Of a stretch of DNA of 55,436 nucleotides, positions 8,683 through 16,565 are shown in pieces. The notes under the pieces are model-generated. The model had not been told where the DNA came from. It ran no database searches and saw only the letters and a list, made by a program, of their open reading frames with translations. The position numbers and the translations under genes were made by a program. Position 1 is the first letter of the stretch, and every line of letters begins with the position of its first letter. The DNA comes from Bryobacterales bacterium (GTDB lineage Bacteria; Acidobacteriota; Terriglobia; Bryobacterales; Bryobacteraceae), in assembly GCA_016789785.1 (NCBI GenBank), contig JAEUQE010000025.1:1-55436 (forward strand), written 5' to 3'.

Positions 8683-8927
8683 CAGCGCTCGATTGCGTCT
8701 TCGGTAGCGTAGAGCAACGCTGCCACATGACTGGGCGTCACGGTGGAGGAACCCGGAACGGGCGAAAAGACTGGAAACCCCGATTTCTCGGAATAGCCGG
8801 ATTCTGTGGGCCGAAGACCCTTCCAAGCGAGGTCACAGATGACGCGGGACAGACTTTGATGCCTGGCCGCAGCCAAGGATTTGGCGGTTCGCAGAAGTTC
8901 CTCGTCCAGGTCGATCGTCGTTCGCAC
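8682..8927 (-). CDS. vapB: VapB-type ribbon-helix-helix antitoxin
   Basis: An 81-residue antitoxin. The N-terminus (MRTTIDLDEELLRTAKSLAA) is a classic ribbon-helix-helix DNA-binding domain of the type that dimerises and represses its own promoter. The C-terminal half is Pro/Ser-rich and likely wraps the PIN toxin. Translation starts at a GTG with no visible RBS. A -10 box ends only 6 bases upstream, so the mRNA is probably leaderless. The stop overlaps the toxin start by one base. Confidence 0.85.
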   Translation of the reverse strand: MRTTIDLDEELLRTAKSLAAARHQSLSRVICDLAWKGLRPTESGYSEKSGFPVFSPVPGSSTVTPSHVAALLYATEDAIER

Positions 8928-8933
8928 GATTAC

Positions 8934-8958
8934 ATCATAGCATCAGATGTATTGATGC
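8934..8958 (-). promoter_or_regulatory. vapBC promoter with palindromic operator
   Basis: A -10 TATGAT (8934-8939, minus strand) lies 6 bases before the GTG start. A perfect inverted repeat, GCATCA-N7-TGATGC (8940-8958), abuts it and covers the spacer, where a ribbon-helix-helix VapB dimer would be expected to bind and repress. Confidence 0.5.
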
Positions 8959-8988
8959 TGGCGCATGGTACAGTGTGACAGAACAGTG

Positions 8989-9585
8989 TCAGGCAAGTGT
9001 GTTGATGGAGCCGGCGCGCGCCGATTCGAAGGCCTGGATCGACGCTTCCTGTTGCAGGATGTATCCCAACTCGTCGATGCCTTCGAGCAAACAATGCCGC
9101 GAAAACGGGTCGACGGTGAAACTGACGGCGCGGCCATTGGGCAGCGTCACGGTCTGCGCGGCGAGGTCGATGGTCAGTTCCCAGTCCGGGTTCGCGAAGA
9201 GCTCCGCGTGGATGTCGCGCGCGACTACGATCGGGAGCAATCCGTTCTTGAGCGCGTTGCCCTTGAAGATGTCCGCGAACGAGGTCGAGATTACGGCGCG
9301 GAATCCGTACTGCGTGAGCGCCCACGGAGCATGCTCGCGCGAACTGCCGCAACCGAAGTTATCGCCGGCAAGCAGGATCTGCTTCGACTTACTCGCCGCC
9401 TGATTGAGGATAAAGCTGGGCTTGGGTGAGCCGTCAGCTTCATAGCGCCAGTCATAGAACAACTGATCGCCGAGCCCATCCTTGGAAATCGTCTTCAGAA
9501 ACCGTGCCGGAATGATCTGATCGGTGTCGATGTTGTCGGTCGGCATCGGCACGTACTTACTCGTGAATGAACTGAATTTCGTCAC
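8989..9585 (-). CDS. leuD: 3-isopropylmalate dehydratase small subunit
   Basis: The 198-residue swivel-domain subunit of isopropylmalate isomerase. With LeuC it converts 2- to 3-isopropylmalate in leucine synthesis. It shows the family motifs [13 protein letters not shown] (about 18-30) and [17 protein letters not shown] (about 74-90), and length is normal. It begins at a GTG that overlaps the leuC stop (GTGA), so translation is coupled to leuC. It is the last gene of leuABCD, followed on the same strand by vapBC with its own promoter. Confidence 0.97.
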   Translation of the reverse strand: MTKFSSFTSKYVPMPTDNIDTDQIIPARFLKTISKDGLGDQLFYDWRYEADGSPKPSFILNQAASKSKQILLAGDNFGCGSSREHAPWALTQYGFRAVISTSFADIFKGNALKNGLLPIVVARDIHAELFANPDWELTIDLAAQTVTLPNGRAVSFTVDPFSRHCLLEGIDELGYILQQEASIQAFESARAGSINTLA

Positions 9586-10982
9586 AGCATGGTCCTCACA
9601 TCGGTTACAACGCCGGTGATGGCGCTCGCGGCGGCGGTCAGCGGGCTGGCCAGGAGTGTGCGCCCGCCCTTGCCCTGACGGCCCTCGAAGTTACGATTAC
9701 TCGTCGAAACACTATACTGGCCGGGTTGCAATTGATCGCCGTTCATCGCGATGCACATGGAGCAGCCGGCTTCGCGCCACTCGGCGCCGGCTTCGCGGAA
9801 CACCTGATCCAGACCCTCCGCCTGCGCCTGGCGCTTGATCTCCATGGACCCGGGCACCACCATCACCCGCACATTCGGGCTCACCTTGCGGCCTTTCAAA
9901 ATCGCCGCCGCCGACCGCAAATCACTCATGCGCGAATTCGTGCACGAGCCTATGAAGACCACGTCGATCTTGCGGCCCAGGAGCGGCTTGCCCGCTTCGA
10001 GGCCCATGTAGTGCAATGCCTTCGCCAGTGATTCCCGTTCGATGGCATCAGCCACCGCCGATGGGTCGGGCACGGGCTGCGAAATCGCGACGCCCATCCC
10101 CGGATTCGTGCCAAACGTAATCATCGGCTCGAGCGCCGCGCCGTCAATCGAGATACTATGATCGTAAGCCGCGCCGTCATCTGTGGGTAACTGCTTCCAG
10201 CGCGCGACCGCTGCATCCCAATCCGCACCCTTCGGCGAATAGCGGCGGCCCGCCAGAAACTCGAAGGTCTTATCATCAGGCGCGACCAGGCCGGCGCGCG
10301 CACCGCCCTCAATCGACATGTTACACACGGTCATGCGCTCTTCCATGGAAAGCGCACGAATGGTGGACCCGCAGTACTCGAAAACGCAGCCCGTACCGCC
10401 GCCGACACCAATCCGCGCGATGAGCGCGAGAATAATGTCCTTCGCGGTGACGCCCGGCTTCAGCGCGCCATCCACCTTCACCTGATAAGTGCGCGACTTG
10501 CGCTGTAACAAACACTGCGTCGCGAGCACGTGCTCCACTTCGCTGGTCCCGATGCCGAAAGCGAGCGCGCCGAACGCGCCGTGCGTCGCCGTATGGCTAT
10601 CGCCGCAGACCACGGTCATGCCGGGCTGGGTGAGACCCTGTTCCGGTCCGATGACGTGGACAATGCCCTGGTTCTCGCTCTTGTACCCGAAGCACGGAAT
10701 CCCGAATTCCTTGCAGTTGGCTTCGAGTTGCTCGACCTGCGCCGCTGCGATCTTATCGAGAATGGGCAGGGAGCGGTCCGTGGTGGGGACGCTGTGATCG
10801 GCGGTGGCGAAGGTAAGATCGGGACGGCGAACCTTCAGACCGCGCGCGCGCAGGCCGGAGAAAGCCTGGGGCGAGGTGACTTCGTGCACTAAGTGGAGGT
10901 CAATGAAGAGCAGCGCGGGGTTCCCCTGCTGTTCATGTACAACGTGCGAATCCCACAGTTTTTCAATGATCGTTCTTGGCAT
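9582..10982 (-). CDS. leuC: 3-isopropylmalate dehydratase large subunit
   Basis: The 466-residue aconitase-family subunit that carries the [4Fe-4S] cluster. The three cluster cysteines are C347 (FIGSCTNSR) and C407/C410 (EAGCSMC), the same positions as in the E. coli enzyme. Other motifs include [12 protein letters not shown] (about 30-41) and [14 protein letters not shown], and the length is standard. The ribosome-binding region is weak because the 33 bases upstream form a heptanucleotide repeat that ends 5 bases before the ATG. The gene lies between leuB and leuD in the operon. Confidence 0.97.
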   Translation of the reverse strand: MPRTIIEKLWDSHVVHEQQGNPALLFIDLHLVHEVTSPQAFSGLRARGLKVRRPDLTFATADHSVPTTDRSLPILDKIAAAQVEQLEANCKEFGIPCFGYKSENQGIVHVIGPEQGLTQPGMTVVCGDSHTATHGAFGALAFGIGTSEVEHVLATQCLLQRKSRTYQVKVDGALKPGVTAKDIILALIARIGVGGGTGCVFEYCGSTIRALSMEERMTVCNMSIEGGARAGLVAPDDKTFEFLAGRRYSPKGADWDAAVARWKQLPTDDGAAYDHSISIDGAALEPMITFGTNPGMGVAISQPVPDPSAVADAIERESLAKALHYMGLEAGKPLLGRKIDVVFIGSCTNSRMSDLRSAAAILKGRKVSPNVRVMVVPGSMEIKRQAQAEGLDQVFREAGAEWREAGCSMCIAMNGDQLQPGQYSVSTSNRNFEGRQGKGGRTLLASPLTAAASAITGVVTDVRTML

Positions 10983-10987
10983 GTTTC

Positions 10988-11020
10988 TCAGCTTTCAGCT
11001 ATCAGCCCTCAGCGGTCAGC
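10988..11020. repeat. Heptanucleotide tandem repeat, five copies
   Basis: TCAGC recurs at 10988, 10995, 11002, 11009 and 11016, an exact 7-base period (GCTGANN on the coding strand). The array fills much of the leuB-leuC gap and ends 5 bases from the leuC ATG, where the ribosome-binding site should be. Confidence 0.85.
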
Positions 11021-11051
11021 TCCGGAACCGCGGCCCCCGGAGCAATTCGCA

Positions 11052-12137
11052 TCAGGCGAGCATTTCGCAGACGGCTTCGCCAACTTGCGAACAGGTTAGC
11101 GGCGCGCCCTTCGGTTTCAGGTCGGCAGTTACGCGGCCGGCGTCGAGCACGGCTTCGACCGCGGCATTGACGGCGGCGGCCTCGGCGGTGAGACCGAAAC
11201 TGTACTCGAGCATCGCGGCCACCGAGCCGATCGCGCCAAGCGGATTGGCTTTGTTCTGGCCTGCGATGTCCGGTGCTGATCCGTGGACAGGCTCATACAA
11301 GCCCACCCACGCGCCGGAAGGCTTCTTGCCGCCAATCGACGCCGAAGGCAGCATGCCGATGGATCCGGCCAGCACCGCACCTTCATCGGAAAGAATATCG
11401 CCGAACATGTTCTCCATCACCAGCACGTCAAACCGGCGGGGATTCAACACCAACTGCATCGCGCAGTTATCCACGAGGATATGTTCGAGTTCGACATCGG
11501 GAAACTCCGCTGCCACTTCGTTCACCACGCGGCGCCACAATTGCGAAGTTTCGAGCACATTGGACTTATCCACGCTCGCCAGCTTCTTCCGCCGCTGACG
11601 GGCCAGATTGAACGCCATCCGCGTCACCCGCGCGATTTCCGCTCGCGTGTAAGTCATCGTGTTCGTGCCGCGTTCCTCATCGCCGGATCCCGCGATACCG
11701 CGCGGCGTGCCGTAGTAAATGCCACCGTTCAATTCCCGGACAATGATCAGATCGGTTCCCTCGACTAACTCGTTCTTGAGGGGCGAGGAATTGATCAGCG
11801 CCTTGTAAGCACGGACGGGACGCAGGTTGGCATAGACGCCGAGCACCTTGCGAATCCCCAGCAGACCCTTCTCCGGGCGCTTCTCCGGCGGCCAGTTGTC
11901 GAATTCCGGCAGCCCCACCGCACCCATGAGGGTCGCATCCGCCTCGGTAGCCAGCTTCGCCGTCTCTTCCGGAAACGGCCCGCCGGTCTTGTGGATCGCC
12001 ACACCGCCCAGCAATCCTTCGGTCAGCGTCAAGCCGTGGTTGTACTTGCGGCAAACGGTCTCCAGCACGCGCACGGCTTCGCGCGTCACTTCAATGCCGA
12101 TCCCGTCGCCGGGCAGGGTAAGAACGTGTAAGTTCAT
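11052..12137 (-). CDS. leuB: 3-isopropylmalate dehydrogenase
   Basis: A 361-residue NAD-dependent beta-decarboxylating dehydrogenase, third step of leucine synthesis. It opens with LTLPGDGIGIEVTREAVRVL and carries VRELNGGIYYGTPRG (about 132-146) and ASVDKSNVLETSQLWR, where the lysine and asparagine act on substrate and cofactor. PVHGSAPDIAGQNKANPLGAI is the NAD-binding signature. Length is typical. It lies 46 bases after leuA and 69 bases before leuC. Confidence 0.97.
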   Translation of the reverse strand: MNLHVLTLPGDGIGIEVTREAVRVLETVCRKYNHGLTLTEGLLGGVAIHKTGGPFPEETAKLATEADATLMGAVGLPEFDNWPPEKRPEKGLLGIRKVLGVYANLRPVRAYKALINSSPLKNELVEGTDLIIVRELNGGIYYGTPRGIAGSGDEERGTNTMTYTRAEIARVTRMAFNLARQRRKKLASVDKSNVLETSQLWRRVVNEVAAEFPDVELEHILVDNCAMQLVLNPRRFDVLVMENMFGDILSDEGAVLAGSIGMLPSASIGGKKPSGAWVGLYEPVHGSAPDIAGQNKANPLGAIGSVAAMLEYSFGLTAEAAAVNAAVEAVLDAGRVTADLKPKGAPLTCSQVGEAVCEMLA

Positions 12138-12183
12138 CGAACCAGTGATCCCGTATTCTTTCTACAGTGTTTTGCGGGAAGGC

Positions 12184-13362
12184 TTAGTCGGCTGCCACGG
12201 GGTCGTGACGCCCGATCACGTTGCGCACCAGATCGGCGATCTCCTCGTTGCGCAGCCCCTTCTTGCGATCAGCCAGTTCCGTGAACTTCTGGTACACCGT
12301 GTCCAGTTCTTCCTTGGTCAGGCTGAAACCAAGTGCTTCGCAGCGGTTCTTCAGCGCATGGCGCCCGCTGTGTTTGCCGAGGACCAGCTTTGATTCCGGT
12401 ACACCCACCGACTTCGGATCAATGATCTCATAAGTGGTGCGCTCCTTGAGATAGCCGTCCTGGTGGATGCCGGCCTCGTGCGCGAAGGCGTTTTCGCCCA
12501 CGATGGCCTTGTTGGGTTGAGGGCCAAACGTAATGATGGAACTGAGCAGGCGGCTCGCGTCGTAGAGATGCTCCGTGGCGATGCCTGTCTGGTAGGGCAG
12601 GCGATCGTTGCGTACTTTAAACGCCATCACGACTTCTTCGAGTGAGCAATTACCTGCCCGCTCGCCGATGCCATTGATGGTGCACTCAATCTGCCGCGCG
12701 CCGGCCTGCACAGCCGCTATGGAATTAGCCACCGCCAGACCCAAATCGTCATGACAGTGGACACTTACAATTGCCTTGTCACCGAGCGCCTTGACCATGC
12801 GCCCAATTAACTCCGCGTGTTCGGAAGGTACCGAAAAGCCGACCGTGTCGGGTAAGTTCACGGTACGGGCTCCGGCTTCCACCACGGCGCGCGAAATCTG
12901 TTCCAGGTAGTCCCAGCAAGTGCGCGTCGCGTCTTCCGCGGAAAATTCGACATCTTCGGCATACCGCCGGGCCAGTTGTACCGCGGCGCATGCTTCGTCC
13001 AGCACCTGCTGACGGGATTTCTTCAGCTTGTACTGGAGGTGGATATCGCTGGTTGCGATAAACGTGTGAATCCGAGGCCGTTTGGCATGTTCCAGAGCCT
13101 TGGCCGCGCGCTCGATATCGAGCTTGTTGGCTCGCGCGAGCGCCGCCACCTGGACCCAACTGAACTCCCGCGCCACGGCGTCCACGGCCTCAAAGTCGCC
13201 CTCTGACGCGATCGGGAAGCCGGCCTCGAGGGTATCGACGCCTAACTCGCAAAGCTTGTGGGCCATGCGAAGCTTTTCCCCTACCGTCATGCTGCAGCCA
13301 GGTGATTGCTCACCGTCCCGCAACGTCGTGTCAAAGATATATACGCGAGAGTCCTGCGACAT
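12184..13362 (-). CDS. leuA: 2-isopropylmalate synthase, short form without regulatory domain
   Basis: Condenses 2-oxoisovalerate with acetyl-CoA, the committed step to leucine. The TIM-barrel motifs are intact: [12 protein letters not shown] (11-22), [12 protein letters not shown] with metal ligands H202 and H204, and [10 protein letters not shown] with N238. The C-terminal linker region ends at residue 392. Canonical leucine-inhibited LeuA is about 500-520 residues and carries a LeuA-dimer allosteric domain, which is absent here; only 46 bases separate this stop from leuB. The operon position makes LeuA the best call, but homocitrate or citramalate synthase relatives share this fold. AGGGG precedes the ATG. 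Confidence 0.9.
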   Translation of the reverse strand: MSQDSRVYIFDTTLRDGEQSPGCSMTVGEKLRMAHKLCELGVDTLEAGFPIASEGDFEAVDAVAREFSWVQVAALARANKLDIERAAKALEHAKRPRIHTFIATSDIHLQYKLKKSRQQVLDEACAAVQLARRYAEDVEFSAEDATRTCWDYLEQISRAVVEAGARTVNLPDTVGFSVPSEHAELIGRMVKALGDKAIVSVHCHDDLGLAVANSIAAVQAGARQIECTINGIGERAGNCSLEEVVMAFKVRNDRLPYQTGIATEHLYDASRLLSSIITFGPQPNKAIVGENAFAHEAGIHQDGYLKERTTYEIIDPKSVGVPESKLVLGKHSGRHALKNRCEALGFSLTKEELDTVYQKFTELADRKKGLRNEEIADLVRNVIGRHDPVAAD

Positions 13363-13397
13363 CCTGGTCCCCTGTCAAAACCCTGGAATCCACTCCA

Positions 13398-13426
13398 ACG
13401 GGCTACGGCCAGTTTCTCCGGCCCGT
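13398..13426 (-). promoter_or_regulatory. Leader hairpin upstream of leuA
   Basis: ACGGGC-TA-CGG pairs with CCG-GCCCGT, a 9-bp stem with a 2-base bulge, 36-64 bases before leuA. An AT-rich TATAAA (13470-13475, minus strand) could be the -10. A 35-codon reading frame (13510 down to 13403) has 10 Leu/Ile/Val codons and stops inside the hairpin. Attenuation is possible but unproven, and that frame may only be promoter DNA. Confidence 0.3.
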
Positions 13427-13568
13427 GGAGATCGTACTGATTATGACCAAGGACGGGGGATTTGGCAAATTTATAATTGTCGCGGTGGGTATTAGTGCTG
13501 ATGATTCCATAAGCGTCGCTTATCCTGGGCGCAAGCGACCCCCCGCCACACCCTCCAGAGCTGGCCGC

Positions 13569-13742
13569 TTACACCTTCGTCCCGACCGAATGGCGTTCCT
13601 GGAGCCACTTGATCCTGCAGCCAAGGACGTCGTGGAAGTCCATCAGCCGGTTCAATGGCTTCATCCGCCGCAGCCGGATCGGCGCGGGCACGGGCATCCA
13701 GCCGGCGTTGTTTTCGTTGAATCGCTCGAGAATGGCCTCGAC
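13569..13742 (-). pseudogene. Coding remnant beside the insertion sequence
   Basis: In the otherwise gene-free 13363-13793 stretch, the minus strand has 57 codons ending in TAA with strongly GC-rich third positions. They read VEAILERFNENNAGWMPVP and continue to RIKWLQERHSVGTKV. An in-frame TAG (13743-13745) lies directly before them, and the insertion sequence begins about 50 bases further upstream. This looks like the 3' end of a gene cut off by the insertion or by earlier decay. I do not recognise the family, and no matching 5' part is evident beyond the element at 16011-16241. Bases 13363-13568 hold only the leuA leader. Confidence 0.35.
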
Positions 13743-13793
13743 CTATGCAGCGTTCATCTCTTCGTTACACACCCCCCTCATTCCTCTCCCTAG

Positions 13794-13815
13794 CTAGCTA
13801 GTTTCTGTCGCAAAA
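13794..13815 (+). repeat. Left terminal inverted repeat of the IS
   Basis: CTAGCTAGTTTCTGTCGC followed by AAAA. It matches the complement of the right end except at positions 4 and 19. Confidence 0.8.
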
Positions 13816-13998
13816 ATGGGGTTCGGTGGCGGGAAGGTAGTTTGTTTTTGCGGTTTTTGTGGGACTTCAGCGATTGAATACTGCCGATGGGGAGAATAAA
13901 TGGCGAAGTCTCCGTCGTCAGCCCGGCGGAACCGGCTGTCCAGACACAGCTCCGCCAAGCGAGACTGGCGGACGTCGAACGCAAGAGTGGATGCCGCG

Positions 13999-15462
13999 CT
14001 AGGTTGCGGCCGATGGCACACGGGATTTGGCGCGCACCGCCGCACTGTGTGTGAGTGGTTTGCTCTGCTGTAGTAACTGCGCGATGCGGAGGAGGTTGTT
14101 GGTGAGCACCGCGGCTGCGACCAGAACCTCAAACCGTAGTTGCCCTTTCCAGCGGCAGCGTTTCATCCCTCGTCCGCGAAACAAGACGGAGATGCGGCCC
14201 TCAATCCCCGCGCGAAAGCGTTGCCCCTGTTTGAAAGTGCGAGTGCGTTGCCGTTGTGCTTGTTCCGCACTGATCGCGCCACCGCGATAGGGGATGCAGA
14301 TCTCGGCCACACCTGCGCGCTGGCAAGCGGCGAGATTTTCCGCGCTGTAGAAGCCACGATCGGTAGCATAGACCTCCGGCGCTGCGGAAAAGGTCTGCTG
14401 ATGCCGCTCCAGCGAAGCTTCCACGTGTGTGCAATCGGCGGGATTGCCTTGCAGTACGCGGTAATCGGTAATCAAACCTTGTGCAGTTTCGGCCAGCAAC
14501 ACCTTATGCCCAAGTTCGATCGGCTTCAACGCCTTCCCTCGTTTGATCAAGTCCGTGTGCGGTTCGAAGATCGAATAGAGCTTCTCCTCGGCAGGCACAC
14601 TTTCCTCTGCTTCCACACGGCGCTTGGTTTGATCGATCACTCGATCCGCCAGATCGGCATAGTGCCGGATTTGGCTGCTCAGCGCCGTCACCGCGATTCC
14701 GTCGAAATGCATCAGCGTGGGCTTGCGGCGCGCCATTGCCTTTTCCACGGCTTTGAGCAGTGTGCGTGCGTCGTTCACAACGGCTTGCGTGATTTTGATC
14801 AGTGCGCGGTACTTGGGCAATTGTTGCGTGGCCCGTTGCGACGCGCTCATGCGTTGAATCTCCTGCATGCGCCTGCGCGCGCTCAACGTGCGATTGGAGA
14901 AGCGCGGCAAGCGGCCAGGCACCGCATGGCGAAGCTGTTTGCCGAGCCGATGCAGAGTGCGCACCGCATCCCACAGCAGTGTCGAGTCGGTGGGGTGGTG
15001 GATATTGGTTTCCACCACGGTGGTGTCGACGCGCAACGTCTTGCCATCCTCCACGCCAAGGCCCACGGCGTCGGCAATGACCATTTCGTTGATCGCACGC
15101 ATGGTTTTGGGACTGATGCGCCGGAAGGCACGGTTGAAGGCATCGTGCTTGGGCACGGAGTGGGAGTAGAATCCGGTGAAGCAACGCAGCGCCATGCCGT
15201 CATCAATGCGTTCGCGCAATTCGCGGTAATCCCAGTCTTTGATGCGCATCAGCACCAGTGAGCACAGCGTCTGGGATGCGTTGATACCGTGCCGTCCCTG
15301 CGTGGGCTTCTTCAATCCCTGCTCCAGGTCGCCGCGAATCTGTTGGACCAATTCGCCGTTCTGGTCGAGGAGCTTCTTCACCGCCCACAGCAGCCCATTG
15401 CGTTGCAGATGTTCTTGCTTTTCCAGGTCGGCAAAGCTCAACTGCGATAGTTGCGAGCGCAT
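13999..15462 (-). CDS. ISNCY-family DDE transposase
   Basis: A 487-residue transposase that moves the surrounding element. The N-terminal part has the typical MRIKDWDYRELRERI and VPKHDAFNRAFRRI segments. Catalytic acidic residues fit D146 (RVDTTVVETNIHHPTDS), D368 (ATDRGFYSAEN) and E421 (GIEGRISVLFRGRGMKRC). SIFEPHTDLIKRGK (298-310) is a further family signature. The frame is full length with no stop or frameshift, so the enzyme may be active. Its ATG overlaps the stop of the upstream DUF6788 gene (TGATG), indicating coupled translation. Confidence 0.92.
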   Translation of the reverse strand: MRSQLSQLSFADLEKQEHLQRNGLLWAVKKLLDQNGELVQQIRGDLEQGLKKPTQGRHGINASQTLCSLVLMRIKDWDYRELRERIDDGMALRCFTGFYSHSVPKHDAFNRAFRRISPKTMRAINEMVIADAVGLGVEDGKTLRVDTTVVETNIHHPTDSTLLWDAVRTLHRLGKQLRHAVPGRLPRFSNRTLSARRRMQEIQRMSASQRATQQLPKYRALIKITQAVVNDARTLLKAVEKAMARRKPTLMHFDGIAVTALSSQIRHYADLADRVIDQTKRRVEAEESVPAEEKLYSIFEPHTDLIKRGKALKPIELGHKVLLAETAQGLITDYRVLQGNPADCTHVEASLERHQQTFSAAPEVYATDRGFYSAENLAACQRAGVAEICIPYRGGAISAEQAQRQRTRTFKQGQRFRAGIEGRISVLFRGRGMKRCRWKGQLRFEVLVAAAVLTNNLLRIAQLLQQSKPLTHSAAVRAKSRVPSAAT

Positions 15463-15788
15463 CAGTGGGAGTTCCTTTCAGCCAGCACCAGTTGCTGATT
15501 GATTTCGCAAATCTGTTCGAGCGAGTCTTTCAGATCGCGATAGTTTTGCAGCCACTGCTCGACGAGGGGCTTCTGCTCCGGGCGCAAGCTGATGTGCTTG
15601 ACCCGGCCGCCGGCATACGAGACGGCGAGCACCCACACCAGGTGACCCTCTCCGTCGTTGGCGCAGACCGAACACCCGGAGCGGTGACGAATGCGGCGTT
15701 GCAGGAGGGAGCCGCGGAGGATGAGCGCAGTGGAAGGCAGGGCAGCAGCCAGTTTGGAGCGCGTGCGGAGGAGTGATGCGATTTTCAT
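15462..15788 (-). CDS. DUF6788-type protein of the IS
   Basis: A 108-residue protein encoded ahead of the transposase. The N-terminal region has the RGSLLQRRIRHRSGCSVCANDGEGHLVWVL pattern in which basic residues and a Cys pair may bind DNA or metal. The C-terminal half (ISLRPEQKPLVEQWLQNY, then a long helix) is the conserved part of DUF6788, a family often found beside transposases of this kind. The start at 15788 has GGAG 5 bases upstream and is preferred to 15821. Its role in transposition is unknown. Confidence 0.7.
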   Translation of the reverse strand: MKIASLLRTRSKLAAALPSTALILRGSLLQRRIRHRSGCSVCANDGEGHLVWVLAVSYAGGRVKHISLRPEQKPLVEQWLQNYRDLKDSLEQICEINQQLVLAERNSH

Positions 15789-15833
15789 CTGTCTCCATGA
15801 AACAGAAATAATCGCCTTCAAGTCAATAGGGCC

Positions 15834-15860
15834 GAAACATTTTTATAAGAAAAATGTTTC
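15834..15860. terminator. 11-bp perfect hairpin inside the IS
   Basis: GAAACATTTTT and AAAAATGTTTC pair around ATAAG, 46 bases upstream of the DUF6788 start. A/T runs in both arms let it end transcription in either direction. Such structures near IS ends commonly shield the transposase from outside promoters. Confidence 0.6.
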
Positions 15861-15988
15861 CGGGCTGCCATCGGCGATTGCCGTTTGGAGCCAGCAACTC
15901 CATGTGGTCGACACATGCCCGGTACGTAAAAAGTCACACCGCACACCGCAAATGTCAGCCAAACGCATGATAAGGAGGCACTTATCTG

Positions 15989-16010
15989 TTTCGCGACAGA
16001 AACTAGATAG
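15989..16010 (-). repeat. Right terminal inverted repeat of the IS
   Basis: The complement reads CTATCTAGTTTCTGTCGC followed by GAAA and matches the left end at 20 of 22 positions. Confidence 0.8.
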
Positions 16011-16140
16011 TGGAGGACGGGAGGAAGCGGAGAACGAAAACGAGACAGGGGGCTATACGAACCCTGCGAGTTCTCTGGCCTACTAATCGGGGCGCTGACC
16101 AGGGGCCGACAGGCTTCCGGGTGCACATCCCGCGATCGAT

Positions 16141-16256
16141 CCGCAGGCTGAACCGGCCTGCGGTGACCACACACGAGTTTCCGTTTTTTGTTGAGGAGCC
16201 GGTTACCGCCACGCTCCGATGGGTTCCCTGCAGTTCCGGAATCACCGGAAGTGCAG
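16141..16256 (-). terminator. Two hairpins after the LysR operon
   Basis: CCGCAGGC-N7-GCCTGCGG (16141-16163) is a perfect 8-bp stem. CTGCA-G-TTCCGG with CCGGAA-G-TGCAG (16228-16256) forms an 11-bp stem with one mismatch and overlaps the stop of the tail-anchored gene. Neither has a T-run on the minus strand. They probably end or protect the LysR-operon mRNA. Otherwise 16011-16241 has no gene that I can see. Confidence 0.4.
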
Positions 16257-16565
16257 GATCCAGTTCAGGATGAGCCCGACGCTCCCCGCAAGCAAAAAAA
16301 CAATAGCCCACCGCAAGGCGGGTGAAATCATAGGGGAGTTGGGAGGCGCGGGCTGAGGGGGCGCAAGACTTTGCGACTGGAGCAGATCGCGGCCCTCTTC
16401 ATTGGCGATGACGAGCGTATCGACCTGCGAAGTGCGCGCAATGCGGGTTAGCCGCTGGCGCAACTCCTCCGGAATCTCATCCAGGGAGCGGAAGACTTCC
16501 GTCTTATCTCCTGTCGCCAGGAAAATCACCGAGAACTTTTGTACAAGCCGTGCTTTCGAACTCAT
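16242..16565 (-). CDS. Small tail-anchored membrane protein, function unknown
   Basis: A 107-residue protein with a soluble N-terminal part (about 1-65: FSVIFLATGDKTEVFRSLDEIPEELR), a Pro-rich linker (68-80) and one C-terminal membrane helix (about 84-105, AIVFLLAGSVGLILNWIL). There is no signal peptide, so the soluble part should face the cytoplasm. The ATG overlaps the LysR stop (ATGA). The family is not recognised. Operon coupling to a LysR regulator suggests a sensory or anchoring role, but this is inference. Confidence 0.7.
   Translation of the reverse strand: MSSKARLVQKFSVIFLATGDKTEVFRSLDEIPEELRQRLTRIARTSQVDTLVIANEEGRDLLQSQSLAPPQPAPPNSPMISPALRWAIVFLLAGSVGLILNWILHFR

Larger units (their letters stand above)
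13794..16010 (-). mobile_element. ISNCY-type insertion sequence, about 2.2 kb
   Basis: Two coupled minus-strand genes (DUF6788 protein and DDE transposase) are bounded by imperfect terminal inverted repeats that match at 20 of 22 bases (13794-13815 and 15989-16010). Both reading frames are intact. A clear target-site duplication could not be resolved because the left end sits in a CTAG tandem. The exact outer boundary may shift by a few bases. Confidence 0.85.

Noticed and set aside
8242..8826. 194-codon version of VapC
   Set aside because: The extra N-terminus overlaps most of the antitoxin gene in another frame; the PIN domain begins at 8682.
14140..15261. Long plus-strand reading frame of 373 codons
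   Set aside because: It is the antisense of the transposase, which has the clear DDE motifs and coupling to the DUF6788 gene. GC-rich third positions create such mirror frames.
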